A stretch of 64,000 bases of DNA from Pedobacter petrophilus (GTDB lineage Bacteria; Bacteroidota; Bacteroidia; Sphingobacteriales; Sphingobacteriaceae), in contig NZ_WKKH01000002.1 in assembly GCF_009674725.1 (NCBI RefSeq), positions 177,221 through 241,220 of the forward strand. The letters run 5' to 3'. Position 1 is the first letter of the stretch. Each line of letters starts with the position of its first letter. The position numbers and the translations under genes are program-made. The notes under the pieces are model-generated. The model was not told the origin of the DNA. It saw nothing but the letters and a program-made list of their open reading frames with translations, and did not search any database. Positions 27,292 through 35,681 of the stretch are shown here, piece by piece.

Positions 27292-28035
27292 TTAGAAAGA
27301 ATAACCAACCGAGAAACCTAATACGCGGTTAGTTAATTTGTTATCGTTGTTATTTGCTCTTCTGTCTTTTGGTGTTAAATCTGTAAGACCTAAACCATAG
27401 TTAGCACCAACAGAAATACCTGAATTTAAGCGGTAAGCTAAACCAAAATTAGCGCCAAATTCTGTGCTGCCATAGTTTTTATCAGTTGCACTACCAAAAG
27501 ATAAGTCATTTTCACCTGAACTTGTGATTGTTGAACTTGAGTTATTTGTATTATTAACCGCAGTAGCAGTAGATTCTAATTTGTTTTTTCCAGACACGTT
27601 GAAACCAATGTACGGACCAGCGCTGATTTGAATCGCTCCTGCATCACCAGTAGGGATTCTAAATACTGCATTAACTGGAACCTCAATAGTCATTAAACTA
27701 GTTTTATTGCTAGAAATTGTTGTAGTAGTAATATTCGCAGCCGTTACAACATTTGTCGACTCGAACTTTGCACCCTTATTTTGTAAGGAAATTCCCGGTT
27801 GGATGAAGAAGTTGTTTCCCACACCAAAATCTGCAAATGCGGTAACATTGAAACCAACGTTATCTTTTACATTGTCGTTAAAGGCTTCATTATTTCCACC
27901 ACTAGTGTGGAATCTTGCCAAGTTAACCCCTGCTTTAATTCCGAATCTAGCATCCGAACCTGTCATTGTTGTTGTTTGTGCGAAAGCACCTGTTGCCATT
28001 AATAATACTGATGCACTTAATAATAATTTTTTCAT
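27292..28035 (-). CDS. PorT-like outer-membrane beta-barrel protein
   Basis: 247 residues with a signal peptide (MKKLLLSASVLLMATGAFAQ). The small beta-barrel of the outer-membrane protein beta-barrel (PorT/OMP_b-brl_2) type has FGIKAGVNLARFH at the start, NVGFNVTAFADFGVGNNFFIQPGISLQ, and a C-terminal strand ending VLGFSVGYSF with terminal Phe. Serine/asparagine/threonine-rich loops in the middle are probably surface exposed. Function is unknown; members are abundant stress- or envelope-related proteins. A sigma-54-like element and a strong dyad lie upstream, suggesting regulated expression. Confidence 0.88.
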   Translation of the reverse strand: MKKLLLSASVLLMATGAFAQTTTMTGSDARFGIKAGVNLARFHTSGGNNEAFNDNVKDNVGFNVTAFADFGVGNNFFIQPGISLQNKGAKFESTNVVTAANITTTTISSNKTSLMTIEVPVNAVFRIPTGDAGAIQISAGPYIGFNVSGKNKLESTATAVNNTNNSSSTITSSGENDLSFGSATDKNYGSTEFGANFGLAYRLNSGISVGANYGLGLTDLTPKDRRANNNDNKLTNRVLGFSVGYSF

Positions 28036-28110
28036 GATATTTTTTCTTTTAGGTAAAGAATCTTGTTTAAAATTTAAGGTATAACCTATTGTTAATTACC
28101 AGCCTCAATT

Positions 28111-28125
28111 CCAAAAGCTGTGCCA
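28111..28125 (-). promoter_or_regulatory. Sigma-54-like -24/-12 promoter of the PorT-like gene
   Basis: On the minus strand, TTTGGCACA-GCTT-TTGG gives the -24 element TGGCAC and a -12-like TTGG with the same spacing as the kdp site. It lies 76 bases from the ATG. The final base of the consensus TTGC is G here, as at kdp, and the shared deviation suggests a lineage-specific -12 form. Inferred. Confidence 0.5.
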
Positions 28126-28262
28126 AAGTCTTTAACTCACTAATAAATCCGGCACTAATGAATTGGCTATCAGGTTCTTTTTTTAATAAATTTTGTCAGA
28201 AATAGCAGATTTGCTTTTCTTTAATACCGGGTTGTAAATTGTATACAAATCAGGAATCTATT

Positions 28263-28280
28263 GAAAAGCGAGCGCTTTTC
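28263..28280. promoter_or_regulatory. 8-bp perfect dyad, candidate activator site
   Basis: GAAAAGCG-AG-CGCTTTTC is a perfect inverted repeat centred about 153 bases upstream of the sigma-54-like element, a distance typical of NtrC-type enhancer sites. It might also be a weak terminator for the minus-strand gene ending at 28414 (134 bases away). Nothing else is recognisable in 28126-28413. Confidence 0.4.
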
Positions 28281-28413
28281 GACTCATAAACCAACTTTTA
28301 GCGGGTTAGTATTTAATAACAGTTTCTAGTCTTAACTAATTTTTTAACAGAAAAACGAATTTGAAAACTGATTAAATATGACATTCCATCAATTTTTATA
28401 GTGATGATGTGAT

Positions 28414-29706
28414 TTAAGTTTTCTGAGGTTTTTTCTTCGCTGCCGGAAAAAGTACATTATTTAAGATTAAGCGGTACCCCGCAGAATTAGGATGTAAATT
28501 TAAGTCTGTTGGAGGATCGCCAACTGCGTGCTGATAATCTTCAGGATCATGGCCTCCATAAAATGTAAACTGTCCTTTACCAATCTCTCCATGTAAGTAC
28601 CTCACTTCCGCAGCACCTTTATTTTCACCCAATACCGTTACACTTGGTTTAACTAAACTTTTTTTAAAGGCAGTGGTTTGTCCCATAAAGCCCTTAATTA
28701 CCTTATCATGGTTTTGGGTAAGCATACTAGGAACCAAGTCCCATTTTGCAGAAAAATCAAACAAGGTAAAATAATCGTTCGTTTGGTTAAGTGTTCTAAA
28801 CTGGGTAACATCAATATCCGAAAATTCGTAATTCATCGGATTGTTATCCAGCTTAAAATTTTGAAAAGCCAATGTTTTATTAAAGTCTAATTTTGCCTGT
28901 GCATTTGGATCAGCAGCATCACCATCAAACATCTGTGCACAAATATCTACGCCGTCAGCGGCTAGAGCAATGTCAAAACTATCCGTTCCGGAGCACATGG
29001 CAAACATAAAGCCACCTCCGGCACAATATTCTTTAATGTGTTTCGCAACAGCAAGCTTCATTTCAGAAACCTTTTTGAAACCCAGGCGATTTGCTAACTT
29101 TTCCTGATTTTTCACATCTTCCTGATACCAGGTTGCATACCTGAAGTTAGACCAGAAACGACCATATTGCCCGGTAAAATCTTCATGGTGAAGATGTAAC
29201 CAGTCGTATTTACTGAGTTTATCATTGATAATATCATCATCATAAATCACCTCATAAGGAATCTCAGCATAAGTGAGTACCAGGGTTACGGCATCGTCCC
29301 AGGGCAATTTACTTTTAGGAGAGTAAACCGCAATTTTAGGTGTTTTCTCCAGCTTAACCATTTCCATGTTTACTGACGGGTCACTGATCTCGTTTAAAAG
29401 ATTCACTACTTTACCATCAGCCATTACTTCATAAGAAACACCTCTGATTTTTAATTCATCCTCAACACTTTTATTGTACTTGATCAGAAAACTTCCGCCC
29501 CGATAGTTTAAAAGCCAATCTACTTCTACCTGTTTACTGATCGTCCAGTAGGCAATTCCATAAGCTTTGAGGTGGTTTTTCTGATCTTCGTCCATATAAA
29601 TTAATAGGGAAGAAGCCCGAACACTGAGTGCGCAAAACAGACAAAACAATAGGATATAATATTTCTTTCTCAAAATGACCTCGCTTAAAATACTAAAATA
29701 CCTCAT
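28414..29706 (-). CDS. Exported protein of the Bacteroidota 'asparagine synthetase B' label; not a true AsnB
   Basis: 430 residues with an N-terminal hydrophobic segment (KYYILLFCLFCALSVRAS) acting as a signal peptide. I recall homologues beginning LLIYMDxxQxNHLKAYGIAYW being labelled asparagine synthetase B in databases. There is no N-terminal catalytic Cys or ATP-pyrophosphatase PP-loop, so the label is probably wrong. The central part (KIAVYSPKSKLPWDDAVTLVLTYAEIPYEVIYDDDI and GGGFMFAMCSGTDSFDIAL) resembles a class I glutamine-amidotransferase-like fold with a Cys at the nucleophile-elbow position. The C-terminal GKGQFTFYGGHDPEDYQH is conserved-looking. Function unknown. It is a single gene divergent from the cyclophilin gene. 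Confidence 0.75.
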   Translation of the reverse strand: MRYFSILSEVILRKKYYILLFCLFCALSVRASSLLIYMDEDQKNHLKAYGIAYWTISKQVEVDWLLNYRGGSFLIKYNKSVEDELKIRGVSYEVMADGKVVNLLNEISDPSVNMEMVKLEKTPKIAVYSPKSKLPWDDAVTLVLTYAEIPYEVIYDDDIINDKLSKYDWLHLHHEDFTGQYGRFWSNFRYATWYQEDVKNQEKLANRLGFKKVSEMKLAVAKHIKEYCAGGGFMFAMCSGTDSFDIALAADGVDICAQMFDGDAADPNAQAKLDFNKTLAFQNFKLDNNPMNYEFSDIDVTQFRTLNQTNDYFTLFDFSAKWDLVPSMLTQNHDKVIKGFMGQTTAFKKSLVKPSVTVLGENKGAAEVRYLHGEIGKGQFTFYGGHDPEDYQHAVGDPPTDLNLHPNSAGYRLILNNVLFPAAKKKPQKT

Positions 29707-29830
29707 TTAAACTGTTTAGAAAAATTTAATAATATCAGATGTAATACTATTTTGTTATTTTTGCCTTTTACTTTAAAAAATGAATTGTTTTTTAAGGCGT
29801 TAAAAATTAAATTTAGTACCCAAAATTGAT

Positions 29831-30292
29831 ATGAGTAAAGCAATAATAAAAACCGAAAAAGGTGATATGACTGTTGAGTTCTTTGAAAAAGATGCTCCAA
29901 AAGCAGTTGCAAACTTCAAAAAATTAGCGAATGAAGGCTTTTATGATGGTGTAACTTTTCACCGTGTAATTCCGAACTTCATGGTTCAAACCGGTTGTCC
30001 GAATTCAAAAGATCCGGCTAAAGCACATTTGGCAGGTACAGGTGGCCCGGGCTATAAAATAGATTGTGAATTAGATGGTGAAAATCAATATCACGATCGT
30101 GGTGTATTGTCAATGGCTCACGCTGGTCGCAACACTGGTGGTTCTCAGTTTTTCATCTGCCATAGCAGAGCAAACACAGCACACTTAGACCGTAACCATA
30201 CTGTTTTTGGTAAAGCTATCGAAAATGTTGATCTTGTGGATGATATCCGCCAGGGAGATAAAATTGTAGGAATTGAAATAATCGAAGATTAA
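29831..30292 (+). CDS. Peptidyl-prolyl cis-trans isomerase, cyclophilin type
   Basis: 153 residues, cytoplasmic (no signal peptide). Cyclophilin residues are visible: FHRVIPNFMVQTGCP with the catalytic Arg, AGRNTGGSQFFICH, and ANTAHLDRNHTVFGKAIE. It catalyses proline isomerisation during folding. A TATTTTTG box at 29756-29763 fits the -7 consensus, though no good -33 box accompanies it. The DUF5606 gene follows 72 bases later on the same strand. Confidence 0.96.
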   Translation: MSKAIIKTEKGDMTVEFFEKDAPKAVANFKKLANEGFYDGVTFHRVIPNFMVQTGCPNSKDPAKAHLAGTGGPGYKIDCELDGENQYHDRGVLSMAHAGRNTGGSQFFICHSRANTAHLDRNHTVFGKAIENVDLVDDIRQGDKIVGIEIIED

Positions 30293-30364
30293 AACGCGTT
30301 GAGCGTTTGGCAATAAGTGGTTTAATCCGCTAAACTCCAACCGCTAACCGCTTAACAAAATATT

Positions 30365-30907
30365 ATGAATTTAAGAGGAATTGTTGCCGTATCCGGCAGA
30401 CCAGGTTTATTTAAACTGGTTGGACAAAATAAAGTGGGTTACATTTTAGAGGGTTTAGATGCTCAGAAAACTAAAGTTGTAGCCAATATCACCAATACAA
30501 AATTAGCTTCGTTAGAAGATATTACGGTATATGGTGAAGATGAAGAAATCAAATTATCAGAGATCTTCGCTAAAATATCTGAGAAAGGTACTACACCAGA
30601 TTTAAAAGGTGATTTACGCACTTATTTTTTAGAAGTTGCCCCTGGTCATGATCAGGAAAAGGTTTATGCTTCTGATATGAAGAAAATTATTACCTGGTAC
30701 AACCTGCTAAAAGATTTACCTTTATTTACAGAAGAGACTCCGGAAACTCCAGGTTCTCCTGCAGAAGTAAGCCTGGCTGAAGAAAAAGTTGCTGCTGATA
30801 AAAAGCAGAAATCTTCAAGTTCAAAAGGTTCGGCCAGTGCTAAAGCAACTACAAAAACTTCAGCGCCTGCTAAGAAAGCCAGCATGACCAGTAAGAAAGG
30901 CGTTTAA
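30365..30907 (+). CDS. DUF5606 domain protein
   Basis: 180 residues. The N-terminal ~135 residues (MNLRGIVAVSGRPGLFKLVG, SLEDITVYGEDEEIKLSEIF, YASDMKKIITWYNLL) match DUF5606, a Bacteroidota-restricted cytoplasmic family of unknown function. The last ~45 residues are a low-complexity Lys/Ser/Ala/Thr tail that is probably disordered and could bind nucleic acid. It follows the cyclophilin gene and is closed by a strong terminator. Confidence 0.9.
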   Translation: MNLRGIVAVSGRPGLFKLVGQNKVGYILEGLDAQKTKVVANITNTKLASLEDITVYGEDEEIKLSEIFAKISEKGTTPDLKGDLRTYFLEVAPGHDQEKVYASDMKKIITWYNLLKDLPLFTEETPETPGSPAEVSLAEEKVAADKKQKSSSSKGSASAKATTKTSAPAKKASMTSKKGV

Positions 30908-30930
30908 GCTTTTTGCTAAAAATTTTAGAA

Positions 30931-30958
30931 GCACCAGGCAGCCTGTCTGGTGCTTTTT
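30931..30958 (+). terminator. Intrinsic terminator after DUF5606 gene
   Basis: GCACCAGGCA...TGTCTGGTGC (30931-30953) forms the stem and is followed by five T. It abuts the stop of the minus-strand 40-residue gene. Confidence 0.85.
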
Positions 30959-30960
30959 CT

Positions 30961-31083
30961 TTAAAAGAAATAGTAAAGGATTGCCACAATTACCAGTGAG
31001 ATGATAATACTAATCCATAACATTCTATTGTTGCCACTTTGATTACTTCTGTAGCGGTATTGGCGTTTATATTTATCTAACAT
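30961..31083 (-). CDS. Hypothetical small membrane protein (40 residues)
   Basis: 40 codons with an ATG start and TAA stop. A basic, Tyr/Arg-rich N-terminus (MLDKYKRQYRYRSNQSGNNR) is followed by one membrane helix (MLWISIIISLVIVAILYYFF) ending at the C-terminus, an N-in tail-anchored topology. It lies downstream of rlmH on the same strand (73-base gap). A 7-bp dyad TGGAATT-CT-AATTCCA occurs at 31108-31123 just upstream. No family recognised; the basic head plus tail anchor is a coherent protein design, which supports coding. Confidence 0.65.
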   Translation of the reverse strand: MLDKYKRQYRYRSNQSGNNRMLWISIIISLVIVAILYYFF

Positions 31084-31156
31084 GTCTTTTTTATTAAATG
31101 ATGATTTTGGAATTCTAATTCCATAGTGCTTTTCGTACTAAATTTGGTTTTATATT

Positions 31157-31630
31157 TTAGGCATGATGGTAAGGTTCGCCCTTTAGGATGCTAAATCCAC
31201 GGTACAATTGCTCCACAAAAAACAACCGGATCATTTGATGCGAAAAAGTCATGTCAGATAGGGAGATTAAACCATTTGCCCTTTTATAAATGCTTTCATC
31301 GAAGCCATAAGGCCCTCCGATAATAAAAATGAGGTGCTGCACACTTCCGATCATTTGCTTATTCAGGTAAGTTGAAAAATCAACTGAGGTGTACTTTTTG
31401 CCCTTCTCATCCAATAAAATAACAACATCACCATTATTAATTTGTTTGTGTAAGAGTTCTGCTTCCTTATTTTTTTGCTGTGCTTCACTCAGGTTTTTTA
31501 CATTTTTAACATCCGGAATAGGTAGGAAACTGAAATTAATGTAATGCTTCAGGCGGTTAATATATTTATCAATCCCCTCGATCAAATACTTATCCTCGGT
31601 TTTGCCAATGGCTATTAAAGTGATCTTCAT
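31157..31630 (-). CDS. rlmH: 23S rRNA pseudouridine-1915 N3-methyltransferase RlmH
   Basis: 157 residues, the family's usual size. A SPOUT-class methyltransferase that uses SAM to methylate pseudouridine 1915 in 23S rRNA. Visible signatures: MKITLIAIGKTEDKYL at the start, VVILLDEKGKKYTSVDF, the knot segment HLIFIIGGPYGFDESIY, and SLSDMTFSHQMIRLFFVEQLYRGFSI ending GEPYHHA. Divergent from the MutS-like gene, with a TATCTTTG box between them. Confidence 0.97.
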   Translation of the reverse strand: MKITLIAIGKTEDKYLIEGIDKYINRLKHYINFSFLPIPDVKNVKNLSEAQQKNKEAELLHKQINNGDVVILLDEKGKKYTSVDFSTYLNKQMIGSVQHLIFIIGGPYGFDESIYKRANGLISLSDMTFSHQMIRLFFVEQLYRGFSILKGEPYHHA

Positions 31631-31665
31631 TTAATATTTTGTTATCTTTAGAGTTTTCCGCGAAT

Positions 31666-31695
31666 CAAAGATAATGTTAAATACTCAAGCACAAA
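31666..31695 (-). promoter_or_regulatory. Promoter of rlmH
   Basis: The minus-strand -7 box TATCTTTG (complement 31666-31673) has TTTG (complement 31692-31695) 18 bases upstream. It overlaps the first codons of the divergent MutS-like gene. Confidence 0.5.
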
Positions 31696-33488
31696 TAATA
31701 TCTGGCTACAGCCAAAAAATTACCGATGTAAGTGATCGGATAGATCAAACAAAAAAAACAATAGACCAGCTTTCTTTTGTACGGATAGGACTATTCCTTG
31801 CTGAGATTTTGTTTTTTGTTTTGCTTCTAAATTCTGCTGATGACGAATGGAGAACGCTTGTTCAGGTTCTATTAATCCTGCCTGTTTTTGTTTTTGCACT
31901 CATTGTAAAAAAGCAAAGTAAACTCGATCGGGAAATAGACTATCAAAAACAATTACTCTGGGTTTATCAAAATGAATGGAACGTGCTAAATGGCATTGCT
32001 AATGGTTATGATCATGGTAAGGCTTTCGAATCAGAAACGCATGCTTATACTTCAGATCTTGATATTTTTGGTCATGCCTCATTATATGGTTTATTGAATC
32101 GGTGTTACACCAGAAACGGAAAAGAATTATTGGCTAAAAACCTCGCTAATAAATCTTCTGGAGATCACATCCTGGCACGCCAGGAAGCGGTAAAAGAAAT
32201 GCATACTAAAATTAACGATACATTTGATTTTAGGGCGAATCTTCACGGCCATGATGTAGAAAAGATTGAACAAATCAAATTGCAGTTGAAGTCGCAGCTA
32301 GGCGAACAGCTCAGTTTTGTAAGAAATAAGCTGCTGAAATTTTATGTTGCGGTTGTACCGTACATCTCCGGTGCAATTATTCTGGCTGCCATTTTTTTAA
32401 ACAGTGCATTTTGGAATCTCCTTATTCTTTATCTTATCATTAACATTGGTTTTATTGTATTGCAGAATTCGAAGATAAATAAGGTGTTTTATAGTTTTGG
32501 TGGTGGATCGAATCTGCTAAATGGTTATGCCGAAGCCATTTTATGGACGGAGAAACACCAATGGACCAGCACTTATATTTCAGCTTTATTTAAATCTAAA
32601 ACGCCGGCAAGTGTAGAAATAAAAAATCTATCCAGGATTATTCAAAGTTTTGATGCAAGATTAAATATTGTGGTAGGTACAGCGCTGAACGCATTACTTT
32701 TATGGGATTTAAAATGTTGTATTAGCCTTGATCGCTGGTATCAGTCATCATCAAAAGATGTAATTTCTGCATTGAACCACCTGGGCGATTTTGAAGAATT
32801 AATTTCCCTTGCTACTTTGGTTCATAATCAGCCGGCCTGGGTTTTTCCGCAAATTACCAATGAATTTACACTTAGTACAAGGGAGATTGGTCATCCGTTA
32901 ATCTCTCCTGATATCAGGGTAAATAATTCATTCAGCCTGGAAAATCAGCCAACGGTGGATATTGTAACCGGATCAAACATGGCCGGGAAAAGTACCTTCC
33001 TGCGTACTTTGGGCATTAATATGGTTTTGGCTTATGTTGGTGCACCTGTGTGTGCCCAATCCATGAGTTTATCTGTTTTTTCGATTAACACCTACATGCG
33101 AATTAAAGATTCGCTGAATGAGAGCACTTCTACATTTAAGGCAGAATTAAATCGCCTGAAGATGATTTTAGATCATGTAGTTGCTGATAAAGATACTTTT
33201 GTTCTAATTGATGAAATGTTACGCGGAACAAATAGCCGTGACAAGTATTTAGGCTCAAAAGTTTTTGTAGAAAAACTGATTGCTGAGCGAACCCCTGCAT
33301 TGTTTGCTACCCACGATTTGCAGTTGGCAGACCTGAAAAATGATCATGAAAAAACGTTGCGTAATTTTCACTTCGATATTCAAATTGCAGAAGGAGAGAT
33401 GAAGTTTGATTATAAATTAAAACAAGGTCCTTGTTCTGCCTTTAATGCAGCAATTTTGCTTAAAGAAATTGGTTTATCGTTATCTTAA
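31674..33488 (+). CDS. Membrane-anchored MutS-like ATPase
   Basis: 604 residues. The C-terminal MutS domain V has Walker A TGSNMAGKSTFLRTLG, Walker B TFVLIDEMLRGTNSRD and the ATHD signature. The N-terminal two thirds lack the mismatch-recognition domain with its Phe-x-Glu motif. Instead there are two hydrophobic pairs (~35-82 and ~225-265) that look like four membrane helices, with a MutS-core-like helical region between and after. It resembles the MutS-related proteins with membrane spans found in Bacteroidota, of unknown function; it is unlikely to be a mismatch-repair MutS. It is followed after 104 bases by the GH1 gene. Confidence 0.88.
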   Translation: MLNTQAQIISGYSQKITDVSDRIDQTKKTIDQLSFVRIGLFLAEILFFVLLLNSADDEWRTLVQVLLILPVFVFALIVKKQSKLDREIDYQKQLLWVYQNEWNVLNGIANGYDHGKAFESETHAYTSDLDIFGHASLYGLLNRCYTRNGKELLAKNLANKSSGDHILARQEAVKEMHTKINDTFDFRANLHGHDVEKIEQIKLQLKSQLGEQLSFVRNKLLKFYVAVVPYISGAIILAAIFLNSAFWNLLILYLIINIGFIVLQNSKINKVFYSFGGGSNLLNGYAEAILWTEKHQWTSTYISALFKSKTPASVEIKNLSRIIQSFDARLNIVVGTALNALLLWDLKCCISLDRWYQSSSKDVISALNHLGDFEELISLATLVHNQPAWVFPQITNEFTLSTREIGHPLISPDIRVNNSFSLENQPTVDIVTGSNMAGKSTFLRTLGINMVLAYVGAPVCAQSMSLSVFSINTYMRIKDSLNESTSTFKAELNRLKMILDHVVADKDTFVLIDEMLRGTNSRDKYLGSKVFVEKLIAERTPALFATHDLQLADLKNDHEKTLRNFHFDIQIAEGEMKFDYKLKQGPCSAFNAAILLKEIGLSLS

Positions 33489-33591
33489 CCTTTCAGACTG
33501 ATGAGTTTTCTTCAGAAAACTTCCCGCGGAATTTAATTGTTAATGATTTCTTAATAGTAAACTTGCAACTTACGGTCAATCAATTGATAAG

Positions 33592-34929
33592 ATGATCAAA
33601 GCAAGTGATTTTGGGAAAGATTTTTCATGGGGCGTAGCCACTGCGGCACCACAGATTGAAGGTGCTTCGCAGTTATATGGCAAAGGGGCATCCATTTGGG
33701 ATACCTTTTCCGCAAGAAGCGGCAAAATTAAAAAAGGGCATAAACTTGATATTGCCTGTGATTTCTACCATCAATACCGGGAAGATATTGCATTGGTTAA
33801 ACTTTTAGGTTTTGAAGTGTTTCGGTTTTCTATGGCCTGGACTAGAATTTTGCCCACCGGCAGGGGTGAGGTGAACCCGGAAGGAATCCGGTTCTATCAC
33901 AATGTAATTGATGAGTGCCTCAAGCAGGGAATTGTTCCATACATTACCTTGTATCATTGGGATTTGCCCCAGGCACTCGAAGATGAAGGTGGCTGGACGA
34001 GCTTCAGTATCAATGCCGCTTTCAATTCGTTTGTTAGTATTTGTGCTAAAGAATATGGTGATAAGGTTAAAAACTGGTTGGTGTTGAACGAGCCATTCGG
34101 TTTTACCTCACTTGGTTATATGCTGGGAATCCATGCGCCGGGAAAGACTGGCTTAAGTAATTTCTTCCCCGCAGTTTTACATACCGCAATTGCACAAGCA
34201 GAAGGTGGAAAAATCTTACGTGCAGAAGTTAGTCAGGCTAATATTGGTACCACGTACTCTTGTTCAGAAATTATTCCCTATACGCAAAGCGACAACGATA
34301 TTTTGGCTGCAAACCGGGTAGATTGTCTTATAAACAGATTATTTGTGGAGCCAGCGCAGGGTTTGGGCTTTCCCACGGCCAATTGGGATTTGCTGGAGAA
34401 ATTTCAAATTGAATACGGAACCTGGCGTTTAAATGATCGGATGAAATTTGATTTCGATTTTACCGGCCTCCAGAATTACTTCCCCTTAACGATAAAATAC
34501 AACGCCTTTATCCCTGTTATTCAGGCCTGGGAAATAAAAGCCAAAAGCAGGAAAAAGCCACATACAACAATGGGATGGGAAATTAATGCTGATAGTTTTT
34601 ATCGGATTATTAAGCAATTCGCTGCCTACCCAAATATTAAAAACCTGATGATTACGGAGAATGGTGCAGCTTATCATGATAAACTTGCAGATGGTAAAGT
34701 AATAGATGCCGAACGGATTGAGTATTTCGAATTGTATCTCACTGCCATGCTGAAGGCGAAGAATGAAGGTATCAATATTACTGGCTATATGGCCTGGACG
34801 CTTATGGATAATTTCGAATGGGCAGAAGGATTTAATGCAAGATTTGGTTTGGTTCATACCGATTTTAAAACATTAGCACGAACGATTAAATATTCAGGAT
34901 ACTGGTGGCAGGAGTTTTTACGGAATTAA
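33592..34929 (+). CDS. GH1 family beta-glucosidase
   Basis: 445 residues, the usual GH1 size, with no signal peptide, so cytoplasmic. N-terminal signature FSWGVATAAPQIEGA; acid/base Glu in WLVLNEPFGF; nucleophile Glu in LMITENGAAYHD; aglycone-site TLYHWDLPQALED and WTLMDNFEWAEGFNARFGL. It hydrolyses beta-glucosides taken into the cell by retention. A GNAT gene follows after 45 bases on the same strand. No transporter is adjacent. Confidence 0.97.
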   Translation: MIKASDFGKDFSWGVATAAPQIEGASQLYGKGASIWDTFSARSGKIKKGHKLDIACDFYHQYREDIALVKLLGFEVFRFSMAWTRILPTGRGEVNPEGIRFYHNVIDECLKQGIVPYITLYHWDLPQALEDEGGWTSFSINAAFNSFVSICAKEYGDKVKNWLVLNEPFGFTSLGYMLGIHAPGKTGLSNFFPAVLHTAIAQAEGGKILRAEVSQANIGTTYSCSEIIPYTQSDNDILAANRVDCLINRLFVEPAQGLGFPTANWDLLEKFQIEYGTWRLNDRMKFDFDFTGLQNYFPLTIKYNAFIPVIQAWEIKAKSRKKPHTTMGWEINADSFYRIIKQFAAYPNIKNLMITENGAAYHDKLADGKVIDAERIEYFELYLTAMLKAKNEGINITGYMAWTLMDNFEWAEGFNARFGLVHTDFKTLARTIKYSGYWWQEFLRN

Positions 34930-34974
34930 TTTTGAGATTGATTTGCTTTTCAATCTAACAGATAAGCTGTAATA

Positions 34975-35508
34975 TTGGGCTTGAAAAAATTACAAACAGG
35001 GGTGGCCTTCATCTATACAGATAGACTGATTTTAATTCCCTTCACTACAGAGATTTTAACGTCTATCGAAAATGATGAGGGGGCATTATTGAAAGCAAAT
35101 AAACTGGTTTACAGCAAAGGATGGCCAGATGAAGACGCTCTGGAAACATTCCCGAAGATTAAGAGAAACCTGGCACTTGTTACGCTTCCGACTGGATTTG
35201 AATCATGGCTGATTGTTAAAGAGGATGGTTTAGCTATTATTGGTGATGCTGGTTTTAAAGGGCGGCCAGACCATGATGGTAGAATAGATTTGGGATATGC
35301 TATAGCCGCAGGCGAAAGAAAAAATGGTTACGCCCTGGAAGCTGCCGAAGGGCTGATGAATTGGGCTTTCCAGCAGCAAGGCGTGAGGGCTGTAACAGCA
35401 AGTTGTTTAAAGTCTAATGCCGGCTCGGCTAAGCTTTTGCAAAAATTAGCATTTAAAGAATTGAGCAGTGATACAGAAATGATTTACTGGTTGAAAAAGA
35501 GTTTCTGA
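34975..35508 (+). CDS. GNAT family N-acetyltransferase
   Basis: 177 residues. The frame opens with TTG at 34975; another TTG follows at 34981, and no ATG occurs before the conserved region, so a non-ATG start is needed. GNAT features: an N-terminal TDRLILIPF strand, and RIDLGYAIAAGERKNGYALEAAEGL, which holds the acetyl-CoA loop region (R/Q-x-x-G-x-A variant GERKNGYA). The C-terminal CLKSNAGSAKLLQKLAFKEL (N-x-x-S motif) also fits. It resembles the RimJ/RimL-like Acetyltransf_3 group. Substrate unknown; it probably shares a transcript with the GH1 gene. Confidence 0.85.
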   Translation: MGLKKLQTGVAFIYTDRLILIPFTTEILTSIENDEGALLKANKLVYSKGWPDEDALETFPKIKRNLALVTLPTGFESWLIVKEDGLAIIGDAGFKGRPDHDGRIDLGYAIAAGERKNGYALEAAEGLMNWAFQQQGVRAVTASCLKSNAGSAKLLQKLAFKELSSDTEMIYWLKKSF

Positions 35509-35563
35509 AATTACTATCCAAATATGGGATACACTTAAACTCTTTTTTTATAAGGTTGCTGAT

Positions 35564-35598
35564 GAGATTGCTTCGTCGTACCTCCTCGCAAAGACGAT
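35564..35598. repeat. Dispersed repeat GAGATTGCTTCGTCGTACCTCCTCGCAA...GACGAT
   Basis: One copy of a widely dispersed bacterial intergenic sequence whose reverse complement reads CGTC(at)TTGCGAGGAGG(t)ACGACGAAGC. It is not coding. It lies between the GNAT stop and the aconitase terminator. Confidence 0.7.
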
Positions 35599-35603
35599 CA
35601 CAA

Positions 35604-35638
35604 AAAAAAACCGTTTGAGTTAACTCAAACGGTTTTTC
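35604..35638. terminator. Bidirectional terminator between GNAT and aconitase genes
   Basis: ACCGTTTGAGTTAACTCAAACGGT symmetry (stem centred at 35621) has an A-run on the left and T-run on the right, so it can terminate both convergent transcripts. Confidence 0.88.
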
Positions 35639-35681
35639 GATATATAGACTTTAGACTTCCGACTAAAGACTTTCTGGTCTC

